A stretch of 64,000 bases of DNA, from the NCBI RefSeq assembly GCF_012985465.1, contig NZ_JAAQWN010000005.1, positions 409,684 to 473,683 of the forward strand, written 5' to 3'. The notes beneath the pieces are model-generated. The model did no database searches. It worked only from the letters and a program-made list of their open reading frames with translations, and had not been told where the DNA came from. Both the position numbers and the translations under genes were made by a program. Positions 56,875 through 64,000 of this stretch are shown here, piece after piece (the stretch's first letter is position 1; each line of letters opens with the position of its first letter). This DNA comes from Pseudomonas sp. WS 5079 (GTDB taxonomy: Bacteria > Pseudomonadota > Gammaproteobacteria > Pseudomonadales > Pseudomonadaceae).

Positions 56875-57780
56875 TTACAGCCCCACGTCCCATTGCGGCT
56901 CTGGCGGGAACCTCAAGACCAGGAAATCCAGAAGGCTGCGCAATGCCTGGGGCATGTGCTTGCGCGAGGCATACACCGCATACATGTTCATCTGCCGCGG
57001 TTCGGCATGGGGCAGCAGGCGGATCAACTGGCCGCTGCGGATGTAGTCGCCGGCCTGATAGGTCGGCAACATCGCCACCCCTGCCCCGGCCAGGGTCAGC
57101 CGCAGCAAGGTGCTGGCTTCATTGGCGCTGATATTGCCATGCACCGGCACCGACACGGGCTCAGCGTTCTCCTCGAAGTGCCACAGGCTCTTGCCGAAGT
57201 AGGAATGGGTCAGGCAGTTGTGCTCCGCCAACTCTTCTACCCGCTGGGGCTGCGGGTGTTCCAGCAGATAGGCCGGTGACGCGCAGATCACCGAGCGGCA
57301 CACGGTCAACTGACGCGCAATCAGATTGGGATCCAGGTCGTTGCTGGTGCGGATCGCCAGGTCGATGCGCTCATCCACCAGGTTTACCGTGCGGTCGAGC
57401 ATTTGCAGGTCAATGCTGACCAGCGGATAACGCTTGACGTACTCGGCAATGGCCTCGGCCAACTGCGCCTGGCCAAACGAGGTGCTGACGCTCAGGCGCA
57501 CCAGGCCGCGAGGGGCGTCGTCCGGTTCGCTGACGGCGGCCTGCATGTCGTAGGACAGTTCCAGCATCTGCCGGCAACGCGGCAGGGTCTCGCTGCCGGC
57601 GGCGGTCAGGCTGAGCTTGCGCGTAGTGCGGTGCATCAGGCGCGCGCCCACCCAGTCTTCCAGCTCCGCCAGATAGCGCGACACCACTGGGCGCGACAGG
57701 TCCAGATGATCGGCGGCGGCCGATTGGCTGCCCAGGTCGACCACGGTGACAAACACCCGCATTGCTTGAAGACGATCCAT
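56875..57780 (-). CDS. LysR-family regulator
   Basis: 301 residues with the LysR HTH (QAMRVFVTVVDLGSQSAAAD, then LDLSRPVVSRYLAELEDWVG). It is a group of regulators often divergent from small oxidoreductase operons. Here it faces the metallo-hydrolase and NAD(P)H-binding genes across about 113 bases, so it probably controls them. The effector is unknown. Confidence 0.88.
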   Translation of the reverse strand: MDRLQAMRVFVTVVDLGSQSAAADHLDLSRPVVSRYLAELEDWVGARLMHRTTRKLSLTAAGSETLPRCRQMLELSYDMQAAVSEPDDAPRGLVRLSVSTSFGQAQLAEAIAEYVKRYPLVSIDLQMLDRTVNLVDERIDLAIRTSNDLDPNLIARQLTVCRSVICASPAYLLEHPQPQRVEELAEHNCLTHSYFGKSLWHFEENAEPVSVPVHGNISANEASTLLRLTLAGAGVAMLPTYQAGDYIRSGQLIRLLPHAEPRQMNMYAVYASRKHMPQALRSLLDFLVLRFPPEPQWDVGL

Positions 57781-57893
57781 GATTTGCCCGGTTTTAGAAA
57801 CAAACTATGTCCAAGCATCGCATTTTTTGCTGCGTTCAGTGCAACTAAGCTCTGTCCATCGCCTGCCAAGGCATCCCTGACCTGGACTTGAAC

Positions 57894-58760
57894 ATGCTCA
57901 CTACCCTCAAGCGCTTTGTACTGGCCACTACCGTTCTTGGCTTTGCCGCCCACGCCGTCGCCGCCGACCTGACCCTCGAGGTGTATAACCCAGGTGAATC
58001 GGCGATCTTCCCCGTCAGTTCGGTGCTGGTCAGCGGCGAGAAAGACGCGATCCTGGTGGACGCGCAGTTCGGCAAAAGCCAGGCCGAACAACTGGTGCAG
58101 AAGATCCGCGCCAGCGGCAAACAGCTGACCACCATTTACATCAGCCATGGCGACCCGGATTACTACTTCGGCCTCGACACCCTGGCCAGCGCTTTCCCAC
58201 AGGCCAAGATCGTCGCGCCACAACGGGTGGTCGAGCATATCAAGGCCACCGTTGCCGGAAAGATTGAATACTGGGGCCCGAAAATGGGCGCCGATAAACC
58301 CGCCAAGACCCTCATTCCCCAAGTCCTCGACGGCCATAGCCTGACGCTCGAAGGGCAATCGCTGGAAGTCATCGGCCTGGACGGCCCGCAGCCGGACCGC
58401 AGCTTTGTGTGGATCCCGTCGATCAAGGCCGTGGTCGGCGGCGTGGTGGTCTCGCAGAACATCCACCTTTGGATGGCCGACACCCAGGGCGCACAGTCCC
58501 ATGCCGATTGGTTGGGCACCCTGCAACGTATCGAAAAACTCAAGCCGGTCACCGTGGTTCCCGGCCACTACTTGGGCACGCCTTCGGTCAAAGCTGTCGC
58601 CTTTACGGCCGACTACATCAAGGCTTTCGATGTAGAAACCGCCAAGGCCAAGGATTCCTCGACCCTGATCGCAGCCATGAAAAAACGCTACCCGAACCTG
58701 GCCGATGAAAGCTCCCTGGAGCTGAGCGCCAAAGTCGCCAAGGGCGAAATGAAGTGGTGA
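57894..58760 (+). CDS. Exported metallo-beta-lactamase-fold protein with altered metal motif
   Basis: About 288 residues with a signal peptide (RFVLATTVLGFAAHAVAADL). The MBL fold is visible, but the usual HxHxDH is replaced by H85-G-D87-P-D89-Y90. Downstream, VVPGHYLGTPS keeps a later His. The protein may have unusual metal use or be inactive; related Pseudomonas proteins with the same HGDPDYYFG stretch are annotated only as MBL-fold hydrolases. The start is ATG 57894; TTG 57888 is also possible. First gene of a pair with an NAD(P)H-binding protein. Confidence 0.8.
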   Translation: MLTTLKRFVLATTVLGFAAHAVAADLTLEVYNPGESAIFPVSSVLVSGEKDAILVDAQFGKSQAEQLVQKIRASGKQLTTIYISHGDPDYYFGLDTLASAFPQAKIVAPQRVVEHIKATVAGKIEYWGPKMGADKPAKTLIPQVLDGHSLTLEGQSLEVIGLDGPQPDRSFVWIPSIKAVVGGVVVSQNIHLWMADTQGAQSHADWLGTLQRIEKLKPVTVVPGHYLGTPSVKAVAFTADYIKAFDVETAKAKDSSTLIAAMKKRYPNLADESSLELSAKVAKGEMKW

Positions 58761-58794
58761 TTTGATCCAACCCTTACCCACACTGGAGAACGTC

Positions 58795-59409
58795 ATGAGC
58801 AAGATTGCAATCATTGGTGCCACCGGCCGTGCCGGTAGCCAACTGCTGGAAGAAGCCCTGCGTCGCGGCCACACCGTCACGGCCATTGCCCGTAACACCG
58901 GCGCGATCGCCGCGCGTCCCGGCCTGACCGTCAAACAGGTGGACGCACTGGACGCCCAAGCCCTGCAACAGGCCATCAGCGGCAGCGACGTGGTGATCAG
59001 CGCCGCGCACTTCGCCACCCTGCCTGCGCCTGCGGTGATCGGGCCGGTCAAACAGGCCGGCGTGAAACGCCTGCTGGTGGTGGGCGGTGCGGGTTCGCTG
59101 CTGCTGCCGGGTGGCGGGCGGGTCATCGACAGCGAAGGCTTCCCTGCCGAATACAAGGCCGAGGCCAGTGCTGGCGCAGCGTTCCTCGACACCTTGCGCC
59201 AGGAAAAGGAGCTGGACTGGACGTTCCTTTCGCCCTCGGCAGAGTTTGTCGAGACCGCGCGCACCGGTAAGTTCCGCCTGGGCCAGGATGACCTGTTGGT
59301 GAGCAGCGAGAACCGCAGTTGGATCAGCTTTGCCGACTTCGCCATTGCCTTGATCGACGAAGTGGAAACACCCAAGCATTCGCGCCAGCGTTTCACCGTG
59401 GGCTACTAA
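58795..59409 (+). CDS. NAD(P)H-binding Rossmann protein, atypical SDR (YwnB-like)
   Basis: 204 residues. The dinucleotide motif GATGRAGSQLLEEAL is at residues 8-22, followed by the strand ending ISAAHFATL and LLVVGGAGSLLLPGG. The pattern fits flavin-reductase/YwnB-like atypical short-chain dehydrogenases without a Tyr-x3-Lys catalytic pair. TGGAG lies before the ATG at 58795. It lies 34 bases after the MBL gene, so an operon is likely, perhaps stress- or quinone-related. A REPIN follows. Confidence 0.82.
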   Translation: MSKIAIIGATGRAGSQLLEEALRRGHTVTAIARNTGAIAARPGLTVKQVDALDAQALQQAISGSDVVISAAHFATLPAPAVIGPVKQAGVKRLLVVGGAGSLLLPGGGRVIDSEGFPAEYKAEASAGAAFLDTLRQEKELDWTFLSPSAEFVETARTGKFRLGQDDLLVSSENRSWISFADFAIALIDEVETPKHSRQRFTVGY

Positions 59410-59420
59410 GCCCACAACCC

Positions 59421-59500
59421 TGTAGGAGCCGGCTTGCCGGCGATGGCGGCGATGGCGGCTTATCTGACAGACCACTATCGCCGGCAAACCGGCTCCTACA
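59421..59500. repeat. REPIN, second arm family
   Basis: Arms 59421-59444 (TGTAGGAGCCGGCTTGCCGG core) and 59477-59500, its reverse complement apart from one base. The spacer includes GATGGCGGC twice in tandem. This is a different arm family from those at 26850, 30422 and 38479. Confidence 0.85.
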
Positions 59501-59593
59501 GATGTAGTTTTTCAATAGCTCCTGCGACTTTCTGATTTGCCGCCGGGCCCGCGCGGTCGCCTAATGGCGACCTTGTCCGCTCAAGGCCCGCCC

Positions 59594-60781
59594 ATGGAAA
59601 ACGTCCACGCAAAACCCACTACCGCCCTCTGGCTGATAATCAGCGTCGTGCTGGTGGCCCTCAATCTGCGTCCGTCCATGGCGGCGGTCGGCCCTTTGTT
59701 ATCGTCGATCCGCGGCGATGTGCCGCTGAGTTTCAGCACTGCTTCGTTACTGACCATGTTGCCGGTGATGGCGATGGGCTTGGCGATGTTCTTCGGCATG
59801 GGCCTGGGCAAACGCTTTGGCGAGCATCGCAGCATTGCCCTGTCGCTGGTGGTGATTGGCATTGCCACCTTGTCGCGGCTGTTTCTCGACTCTGCCGCCG
59901 AGTTGATCCTCAGCGCCATCGCCGCCGGCGTGGGCATTGCCCTGATCCAGGCGTTGATGCCGGCGCTGATCAAGTCGCGCTTTAGTGACAACGTTTCGCT
60001 GTTCATGGGCTTGTACGTCACCGCGATCATGGGCGGCGCGGCATTGGCGGCGTCGTTCTCGCCATTCATCCAGGTACAGACTGGCAGTTGGCGGATGGGT
60101 TTGGCGATCTGGGCGGTGCTTGCCGTGTTGGCGCTGCTGTTCTGGTATGCCCAGCGCGCCGCGTTGCCACCACTGCCCCAAGCCGGCAGCGGCCCGCAGG
60201 AATCGTTTTTCGGCAATCGCCGCGCGTGGTTGCTGGCGATTTTCTTCGGCCTCGGTACCGCGTCCTACACCTGTGTACTGGCTTGGCTGGCGCCGTACTA
60301 CGTCGAGCAGGGCTGGAGCGAACAGAACGCCGGCCTGCTGCTGGGCTTCCTGACGGCCATGGAAGTGGTCTCCGGACTGATCACCCCGGCTATCGCCAAC
60401 CGACGCCAGGACAAGCGCGGCGTGGTGGCCGTGCTGCTGGTGCTGATCATCGCCGGCTTCTGCGGCCTGATCCTTTCCCCGCAACACTTCGCACTGCTGT
60501 GGCCATGCCTGCTGGGCCTGGGCATTGGCGGGCTGTTCCCGATGAGCCTGATCCTGTCCCTCGACCACCTGGACAACCCGCGCCGCGCCGGTGGCCTGAC
60601 GGCGTTTGTGCAAGGCATCGGCTACCTGATCGCTGGGGTGTCGCCGCTGATTGCCGGGATGATCCGCGACCAACTGGGCAGCTTCGAATGGGCCTGGTGG
60701 TCACTCACCGCGGTGGGGGGGGTGATGTTACTGATAGTCCTGCGCTTCGACCCGCGCCACTATGCACGGCATATTCGTTAG
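59594..60781 (+). CDS. MFS transporter, CynX/NimT family
   Basis: Inner-membrane permease of 395 residues with twelve hydrophobic helices, in the CynX/NimT branch (ALNLRPSMAAVGPLL near the start). E. coli CynX is associated with cyanate and NimT with 2-nitroimidazole; this gene is about 8 kb from cynTS, so a cyanate role is not supported. Start ATG 59594 (MENVHAKPTTALWLI); the upstream in-frame ATG at 59537 reads poorly. Followed by a LysR gene after 137 bases with a strong dyad. Confidence 0.85.
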   Translation: MENVHAKPTTALWLIISVVLVALNLRPSMAAVGPLLSSIRGDVPLSFSTASLLTMLPVMAMGLAMFFGMGLGKRFGEHRSIALSLVVIGIATLSRLFLDSAAELILSAIAAGVGIALIQALMPALIKSRFSDNVSLFMGLYVTAIMGGAALAASFSPFIQVQTGSWRMGLAIWAVLAVLALLFWYAQRAALPPLPQAGSGPQESFFGNRRAWLLAIFFGLGTASYTCVLAWLAPYYVEQGWSEQNAGLLLGFLTAMEVVSGLITPAIANRRQDKRGVVAVLLVLIIAGFCGLILSPQHFALLWPCLLGLGIGGLFPMSLILSLDHLDNPRRAGGLTAFVQGIGYLIAGVSPLIAGMIRDQLGSFEWAWWSLTAVGGVMLLIVLRFDPRHYARHIR

Positions 60782-60820
60782 GGCGTCGTGTTCCAAACAG
60801 TATCTGTCCCACAATGGACA

Positions 60821-60845
60821 TAGAAAGGTCCGACAGACCTTTCTA
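60821..60845. promoter_or_regulatory. Perfect 10-bp dyad upstream of LysR gene
   Basis: TAGAAAGGTC-CGACA-GACCTTTCTA, 74 bases before the LysR start and 39 after the MFS stop. It could be an operator for autoregulation or a terminator-like hairpin; no T-run follows. Confidence 0.5.
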
Positions 60846-60918
60846 TTGGGACGAGCGTTCCGTTAACATTTTGTCTTGTTTGCGCTGCGGTCGCGCAACA
60901 GGCTCACGGACGGAACGA

Positions 60919-61875
60919 ATGCTAAACAGTAACTTGCTTAGAAAGCTCGATATGCAGGATCTGATGGTGTTTATCGCTGTGTATGAGCAAAGCAGCGTCA
61001 CCGATGTGTCCGAAACCCTGTTTGTCAGCCAGTCCACGGTCAGTTACAGCCTGAAAAAGCTGCGCACCAGCTTTGAGGACGACCTGTTTATCAACACCCG
61101 TGCCGGCATGCGCCCAACCTACAAGGCCAGCACCATGTACGGGCATGTGCAGAAAATCCTCGAAAGCATCAACCTGTGCCACGCGGGCGCGCAGACGTTC
61201 GATCCCACGCAAAAAGCCGTCACCTTCAACCTCTGCGCACCCGAATACTTCGAGCAACTGATCCTGCCCAGATTGTTGAAACACTTCGATCATGCCGACC
61301 TGCCGGTGATCGTCAATGTGCAGAAGCTGGAAACCGAGATCCCTGTCGAGGCGCTACGTGACGGGCGCCTGGACCTGGTGATCTGCTTCGGCCCGCACTT
61401 TCACCGTGAGCACAAGGACCTCAGGACCCAGATGCTGCTGGAGGACGACCTGGTCTGCGTCTTCGACAAGCGTGCGGCCCCCCGGGAGCCGGCGTTCAGC
61501 TTGCAGTCCTTTGTGGCCCGGCGCCATGTGTTCCCCACGCCCTGGACCTCGGACACCAACATGATCGACGGCTGGCTGAGCCGCCAGGCTCACAAGCGCC
61601 AGGTCATCGCCCGGGCCAACAGCTACAGCGCGGCGCTGAAGATGATTGCCGGCACCGACTTTATCGTCACCCTACCCCGGCGCGTGCAACAACTGCTGGC
61701 CGTGGAACCACAGTTCGGCCATTGCGAAGCCCCCAACGGCCTGCCGGGGTTTACCCTGGAGATGCAGTGGAACGATGCCAGCGAGCAGGAAAGCGCCAAC
61801 GCGTGGTTTCGCGAGCAGGTGGCGGCGGTTGCGGCCAGTTGCAAAGTGGACGTGGCAAGAGAAGCAAACGCCTAA
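60919..61875 (+). CDS. LysR-family regulator
   Basis: 318 residues from ATG 60919 (MLNSNLLRKLDMQDLMVF). HTH: SVTDVSETLFVSQSTVSYSL, followed by a LysR effector domain that lacks a canonical early motif but retains the fold pattern. GGAACG lies before the ATG. The upstream part of this frame (60088 on) is antisense or out-of-frame to the MFS gene and is not used. The target is unknown; the MFS gene just upstream is a candidate. Confidence 0.85.
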   Translation: MLNSNLLRKLDMQDLMVFIAVYEQSSVTDVSETLFVSQSTVSYSLKKLRTSFEDDLFINTRAGMRPTYKASTMYGHVQKILESINLCHAGAQTFDPTQKAVTFNLCAPEYFEQLILPRLLKHFDHADLPVIVNVQKLETEIPVEALRDGRLDLVICFGPHFHREHKDLRTQMLLEDDLVCVFDKRAAPREPAFSLQSFVARRHVFPTPWTSDTNMIDGWLSRQAHKRQVIARANSYSAALKMIAGTDFIVTLPRRVQQLLAVEPQFGHCEAPNGLPGFTLEMQWNDASEQESANAWFREQVAAVAASCKVDVAREANA

Positions 61876-61885
61876 CTTGCCGCGC

Positions 61886-62788
61886 TCACGCCCCCATGAA
61901 CGCTTCCAGCCGCGAGCGCATCCAGCGTTCGGCGGGGTCGCTGTCAACGTGGCTGAGCCAGACCATGGACAGGTCCAGGGTCGGTGTATCGAACGGAAAC
62001 GGCTCACAAAACAGGTTGCCCGCCGCCGCCATGGCTTGGGCCGTGTAGTCTGGCAGGCTGGCGATCATATCGGTGCCGGCCAGTAATGCCGGTAAGGAAC
62101 TGTATTGCGGCACGGATAACACCACGTGCCGCTTGCGACCGATCTCCGCCAGCCACTCATCGGCAAACCCCGCGACGTTAGCGGTGTGAGACACCAGCAC
62201 ATGGGGCCGTGCGCAGTATTCGTCGAGGGTCAGCGCCTGGTCCGAGGCATCGGCGCGCAGCACGCTGGGACGGATGTGGCGCAACAGTTTGCGCTTGGCA
62301 TTGGCCGGCAGGCCACGGGTCTGGGTGATGCCGACGGTGATATCGCCAGAGGCCAGCAAATCGGGAATCCGCCAGTAATCGACGTGCTGCACCACAAACA
62401 CCACCTGCGGTGCTTCGGTGCGCAGGGCCCGCAACAGCGGTGGCAACAGACCGAACTCGACGTCATCGGACAGGCCGATACGAAAGGTCATGGTACTGAC
62501 AGACGGGTCGAAATCATGGGTAAGACTCAACGCCGCCGACAGCGAGTCCAGGGCCGGCGACAGATGCAGGATGAGCTCCTCGGCCCGCGCCGTGGGTTCC
62601 ATGCGGTGGCCGACACGGATAAACAGCGGGTCGTTGAACAGCGTGCGCAGGCGGTTGAGGGCCGAACTGACCGTGGGCTGGCCAAGGAACAGCTTCTCTG
62701 CCACACGCGTTACGTTGCGCTCGAGCATCAGTGTTTCAAAGACCACCATCAGGTTGATGTCGGCCTTGCGTAATTCATTGCGATTCAT
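61886..62788 (-). CDS. LysR-family regulator
   Basis: 300 residues from ATG 62788 (MNRNELRKADINLMVVFETL). HTH: NVTRVAEKLFLGQPTVSSAL with RLRTLFNDPLFIRVGHRMEP, typical of the NodD/SyrM-like/LeuO-like group (PLFIR motif). It is convergent with the previous LysR gene (10-base gap) and divergent from a small membrane gene. Target unknown. Confidence 0.86.
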   Translation of the reverse strand: MNRNELRKADINLMVVFETLMLERNVTRVAEKLFLGQPTVSSALNRLRTLFNDPLFIRVGHRMEPTARAEELILHLSPALDSLSAALSLTHDFDPSVSTMTFRIGLSDDVEFGLLPPLLRALRTEAPQVVFVVQHVDYWRIPDLLASGDITVGITQTRGLPANAKRKLLRHIRPSVLRADASDQALTLDEYCARPHVLVSHTANVAGFADEWLAEIGRKRHVVLSVPQYSSLPALLAGTDMIASLPDYTAQAMAAAGNLFCEPFPFDTPTLDLSMVWLSHVDSDPAERWMRSRLEAFMGA

Positions 62789-62896
62789 GGCAAGCGCCCC
62801 ACTGCCCAAGACAGTCGGCAGTTTAGGAACACAGCGGGGCCTGCGTCTATGCGCCGACTATCCAACCCACGTATTTGGGACTATAAATCAGCTTCC

Positions 62897-63103
62897 ATGG
62901 CAACCGAGAACATCCCCGTGCTGGTCATTCTTGCCCTGGCCATCCTGATGGCCGGGCTGTGCATCTGGAGTATCAGGTTCATCGCCCATCCAACCGCCAG
63001 GACGCTGCTGCGGGTATTTATCGGGTTGTGCCTGGCCGCCATCGTGGCGTACCTGGTCTTGGCGTCGGGGTTTCCCACGGCGCTGCTGGTATCGGCAGGT
63101 TGA
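62897..63103 (+). CDS. Small two-helix membrane protein
   Basis: 68 residues from ATG 62897 with two hydrophobic helices (VLVILALAILMAGLCIW; LRVFIGLCLAAIVAYLVLA). No good Shine-Dalgarno. Divergent from a LysR gene by 108 bases. Function unknown. Confidence 0.55.
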   Translation: MATENIPVLVILALAILMAGLCIWSIRFIAHPTARTLLRVFIGLCLAAIVAYLVLASGFPTALLVSAG

Positions 63104-63160
63104 CGAGCCTGCTGGCACTTCCTCTAATAGGCATCTTTTTCAAGCACGGAGCGCTTAGCC

Positions 63161-63562
63161 ATGAAATTCGCCTACACCATCGTCTACGTCCCGGATGTCG
63201 CCGCGTCGCTGCAGTTTTTTGAAACGGCCTTCGGCTTCAGTCGACGCTTCCTGCATGAGTCTGGGACCTATGGCGAGCTGGAAACCGCAGGCACCACCTT
63301 GTCCTTCGCCGCGCATGAACTGGGGGAGTTGAATTTCAAGGGTGGGCACGTCGCTGCTCATTCTTCTAAGCAACCGCTGGGTGTGGAACTGGGATTTGTG
63401 ACCGATGACGTCCCGGCCGCCCACGCCAAGGCTGTGGCCGCAGGTGCGACCGAGCTATCAGCACCGAGCAGCAAGCCCTGGGGCCAAGTGGTGTCTTATG
63501 TGCGCTGCCCGGATGGGACGCTGGTGGAGTTGTGTACGCCGATGTCCTGTGAGCCGGCTTGA
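63161..63562 (+). CDS. VOC-family (glyoxalase-fold) protein
   Basis: 133 residues: two beta-alpha-beta-beta-beta modules, opening KFAYTIVYVPDVAASLQFFE and with CPDGTLVELCTPM near the end, where Glu is a candidate metal ligand. The VOC fold includes glyoxalases, dioxygenases and resistance proteins (bleomycin or fosfomycin type); the exact function is open. The start follows CACGGAGCGC. It is 57 bases after the small membrane gene. Confidence 0.83.
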   Translation: MKFAYTIVYVPDVAASLQFFETAFGFSRRFLHESGTYGELETAGTTLSFAAHELGELNFKGGHVAAHSSKQPLGVELGFVTDDVPAAHAKAVAAGATELSAPSSKPWGQVVSYVRCPDGTLVELCTPMSCEPA

Positions 63563-63589
63563 CGGCGGGGGCCTGTCAGCGTTATGCCC

Positions 63590-63613
63590 ATCGCGGGCAA
63601 GCCGGTTCCTACA
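63590..63613. repeat. Single REP palindrome
   Basis: ATCGCGGGCAAGCCGGTTCC core: one arm without a partner, ending one base before the stop codon of the minus-strand small gene. It lies between convergent genes, so it may act as a terminator. Confidence 0.6.
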
Positions 63614-63614
63614 G

Positions 63615-63761
63615 TTATGGCTTCAGGGGGCGTTCCTGATCGCGTTCGGATAGCTCCGTCCCGTCATCCGGATGCTTCCAGGTCTGTGGCTTCTCTTCCT
63701 CGCGACGCTGCCTGGCGCGCTCCTGCTCCGCGTCATCGCGCGGTTTAGGTTCAGTGGTCAT
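63615..63761 (-). CDS. Small hydrophilic protein, 48 residues
   Basis: ATG 63761 preceded by GGGAGG at good spacing. The product is almost entirely charged (MTTEPKPRDDAEQERARQRR, then EEEKPQTWKHPDDGTEL). It has the look of small disordered pseudomonad proteins that escape gene callers; no function can be given. A single REP palindrome abuts its stop codon. Confidence 0.55.
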   Translation of the reverse strand: MTTEPKPRDDAEQERARQRREEEKPQTWKHPDDGTELSERDQERPLKP

Positions 63762-63879
63762 ACCTACCTCCCGTCCTTAAGAATGAGTAAAGCCAACTAA
63801 GCATAGAGCAGCAATCGCATTTGTTGCAGTTGGCGGGCGCGACCAGTTGCTTGCGGGCTTATGGGTTTTCGATCGCCCA

Positions 63880-63915
63880 AAACAAAACCCCAACTGCTTT
63901 CGCAATTGGGGTTTC
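63880..63915 (-). terminator. rRNA operon terminator
   Basis: Minus strand: AAACCCCAATTGC, GAAA tetraloop, GCAGTTGGGGTTT, then TTGTTTTGG. Perfect long stem (one wobble pair) a few bases after the 5S rRNA 3' end. Confidence 0.85.
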
Positions 63916-63925
63916 GGAATTTAAT

Positions 63926-64000
63926 CTTGACGATGACCTACTCTCACATGGGGAAACCCCACACTACCATCGGCGATGCATCGTTTCACTGCTGAGTTCG
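63926..64000 (-). rRNA. rrf: 5S ribosomal RNA, 5' part beyond window
   Basis: The plus strand from 63926 to the edge is the complement of the 3' two-thirds of Pseudomonas 5S rRNA (minus strand reads CGAACTCAGCAGTGAAACGA, then GTAGTGTGGGGTTTCCCC and GAGAGTAGGTCATCGTCAAG). It is the distal end of an rrn operon that continues beyond 64000. Confidence 0.93.

Overview
The window is a high-GC chromosomal segment from a Pseudomonas of the fluorescens group. The evidence is the gene content (aqpZ, aceK, hrpA, lpxO, pobA with an AraC-type pobR, cynTS, an OprP/OprO-like porin, YcgL-rnd), a strong G/C bias at third codon positions, and paired 24-nt palindromic repeats (REPINs) with GTGGGAGC...GCGAT-type arms, which are typical of this group. 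The right edge cuts into a 5S rRNA gene on the minus strand, so an rRNA operon lies just beyond the window. The left edge cuts into a LysR regulator.

Layout. 1-5050: LysR regulator end, alpha/beta hydrolase, periplasmic cyclophilin, ABC exporter and aquaporin Z, all on the plus strand. 5195-10161: mainly minus strand, with a GNAT-like protein, a phosphate-type porin, and a three-gene unit of ketoacyl synthase III, ECF sigma factor and soluble zinc anti-sigma. 10388-16221: hrpA and aceK. 16623-21309: chemoreceptor, two EamA exporters, and an atypical acetyltransferase with a small basic protein. 21355-26829: lpxO, cysK, a DUF748 envelope protein, and a MoxR/VWA pair. 26946-30418: the 5-oxoprolinase operon pxpABC with a divergent LysR regulator. 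30543-34513: a small minus operon of two membrane proteins and a YafJ amidotransferase, then oligopeptidase B. 34510-41049: housekeeping and conserved hypothetical genes (methyltransferases, RarD, HNH nuclease, YcgN, nitroreductase), plus an AT-richer scar near 36.5-37.0 kb. 41121-44543: one 1140-residue toxin-like protein. 44633-49353: dehydrogenase, ycgL-rnd, methyltransferase, glutamine-synthetase-like gene. 49639-51803: cynR with cynT-cynS. 51858-56775: Cache protein, MFS exporter, pobA/pobR. 56875-63761: LysR-controlled small units, a CynX-like MFS protein, a VOC protein and small proteins.

Most of the window is ordinary core genome. Recognisable functional units are 5-oxoproline use (pxpABC), cyanate detoxification (CynT/CynS under CynR), entry of 4-hydroxybenzoate into the protocatechuate pathway (PobA under PobR), lipid A hydroxylation (LpxO), and control of the glyoxylate branch point (AceK).

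The strongest accessory candidate is the gene at 41121-44543. It has a dermonecrotic-toxin-like architecture with a central Gly/Ala-rich hydrophobic segment. The last ~150 residues read as a minimal protein kinase of the OspG/NleH/HopBF1 kind (GGEGVIY loop, Lys, Glu, HNDLQLKN, DMD). No neighbouring immunity or chaperone gene is visible. Secondary points of interest are a peptidase-like protein that has lost HExxH, a metallo-beta-lactamase-fold protein with an altered metal motif, an acetyltransferase whose Shine-Dalgarno and first ATG are out of frame across an A7 tract, and several clean dyads beside LysR genes. No CRISPR array, transposase, integrase or tRNA gene was seen.
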